Origin: Porphyridium purpureum
Taxonomy: Eukaryota > Rhodophyta > Bangiophyceae > Porphyridiales > Porphyridiaceae
DNA: 64,000 bases
Direction: 5' to 3'
Assembly: GCA_008690995.1 (NCBI GenBank)
Contig: VRMN01000004.1
Coordinates: 1,116,001 to 1,180,000, forward strand
The first letter of the stretch is position 1. Every line of letters starts with the position of its first letter. Both the position numbers and the translations under genes were made by a program. Positions 63,809-64,000 of the stretch are shown one piece after another. Under the pieces are notes generated by a model. That model had not been told where the DNA came from. It saw only the letters and a program-made list of their open reading frames with translations, and searched no databases.

Positions 63809-63827
63809 ACTGTACCGTACTGTACCT
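63809..63827 (-). promoter_or_regulatory. Tandem AGGTACAGT elements, TIC21-like gene
   Basis: One near-copy (ACTGTACCG, 63809) and one exact copy (63819) overlap head-to-tail at 10-base spacing; a third near-copy (ACTGTACTC) lies at 63842. Confidence 0.6.
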
Positions 63828-64000
63828 TCACACCAAAACATCACTGTACTCCACGTTCAGTTGCTATGATCAATCGAGCCATTTTTATGGCGAGGCAGCG
63901 GTTTCAAATCGTCTAGTAGAACGCAATGCTTTTTGCAGTAATGTGGTAAGCTGGTGAACGGAGTAGATTTTTTGCGGGGAAAGGTGGTGTGTGTTTGTGT
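63828..64000. other. Distal upstream region, to window edge
   Basis: No gene is seen. AT-richer sequence begins at about 63870. Confidence 0.3.

Noticed and set aside
6026-63827. AGGTACAGT as a copper-response (GTAC core) site
   Set aside because: Only COX17/COA5 have a link to copper; La, RRP4, BioB and GS do not, and the whole 9-mer is conserved, not just GTAC.
6026-63827. AGGTACAGT as a 5'-UTR intron donor
   Set aside because: Downstream leaders are G-rich in sense without pyrimidine tracts before an AG, and spacing to the ATG is short in several genes; transcript data would settle it.
1-64000. CRISPR arrays, rRNA or tRNA genes
   Set aside because: No spaced direct repeats, rRNA-like stretches or convincing cloverleaf sequences were seen; a tRNA scan would be needed to exclude the last fully.

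Overview
The window reads as nuclear DNA of a compact, intron-poor, plastid-bearing microbial eukaryote. A unicellular red alga of the Porphyridium type is my best inference, but no taxonomic marker here proves it. The evidence is long intronless genes on both strands with short spacers, nuclear genes with plastid targeting leaders (glutamine synthetase, triose-phosphate translocator, TIC21-like, a thylakoid-type FKBP), standard eukaryotic housekeeping genes, and only one spliced gene that I could resolve (COX17).

Layout. At 0-6 kb lie two tandem minus-strand cyclin paralogues (one cut by the window edge, one split by an in-frame TAG), a FUT8-like fucosyltransferase and a La protein. At 6.8-14 kb are CDC20, plastid glutamine synthetase, a BTB-BACK protein and a CPPED1-like phosphatase. 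At 14-22 kb are an atypical sirtuin and a very large Hsp90-like-ATPase protein whose likely start codons overlap in one CCATGG, then a triose-phosphate translocator.

At 22.76-33.64 kb is a nested retrotransposon: a young Ty3/gypsy element (23416-28888, 301-bp LTRs, TSD CGGTG) inserted into a slightly older Ty1/copia-order element (22759-33636, 302-bp LTRs, TSD GAAGG). The outer element has a Ty3-like Gag and protease in front of a copia-order INT-RT-RH.

At 33.8-44 kb are a FUSC-type membrane protein, presenilin, a plastid FKBP, a hypothetical plastid protein, a Nudix hydrolase, an mL45/Tim44-like mitochondrial ribosomal protein and a PRA1 protein. At 44-49 kb are COX17 (two exons), a SERF protein, the gamete fusogen HAP2/GCS1 and COA5/PET191. 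At 50-64 kb are a CDCA7-type zinc-finger protein, a LYR-ApaG protein, a USP22/Ubp8-like deubiquitinase, a CBM9-like protein, a plastid tail-anchored-like protein, exosome RRP4, a zinc-knuckle/DnaJ-cysteine-rich protein, biotin synthase and a TIC21-like protein.

The genes do not form one pathway. The most notable cross-window pattern is a 9-base motif, AGGTACAGT in gene sense (ACTGTACCT on the other strand), found upstream of La, GS, SERF, COA5 (twice), RRP4, BioB and TIC21, always followed by a G-rich, C-poor (sense strand) leader. It looks like a core-promoter or transcription-start element. Other highlights are HAP2 (sexual fusion machinery), the mosaic copia element, heat-shock-element arrays in the gypsy LTRs and the stop-interrupted cyclin.
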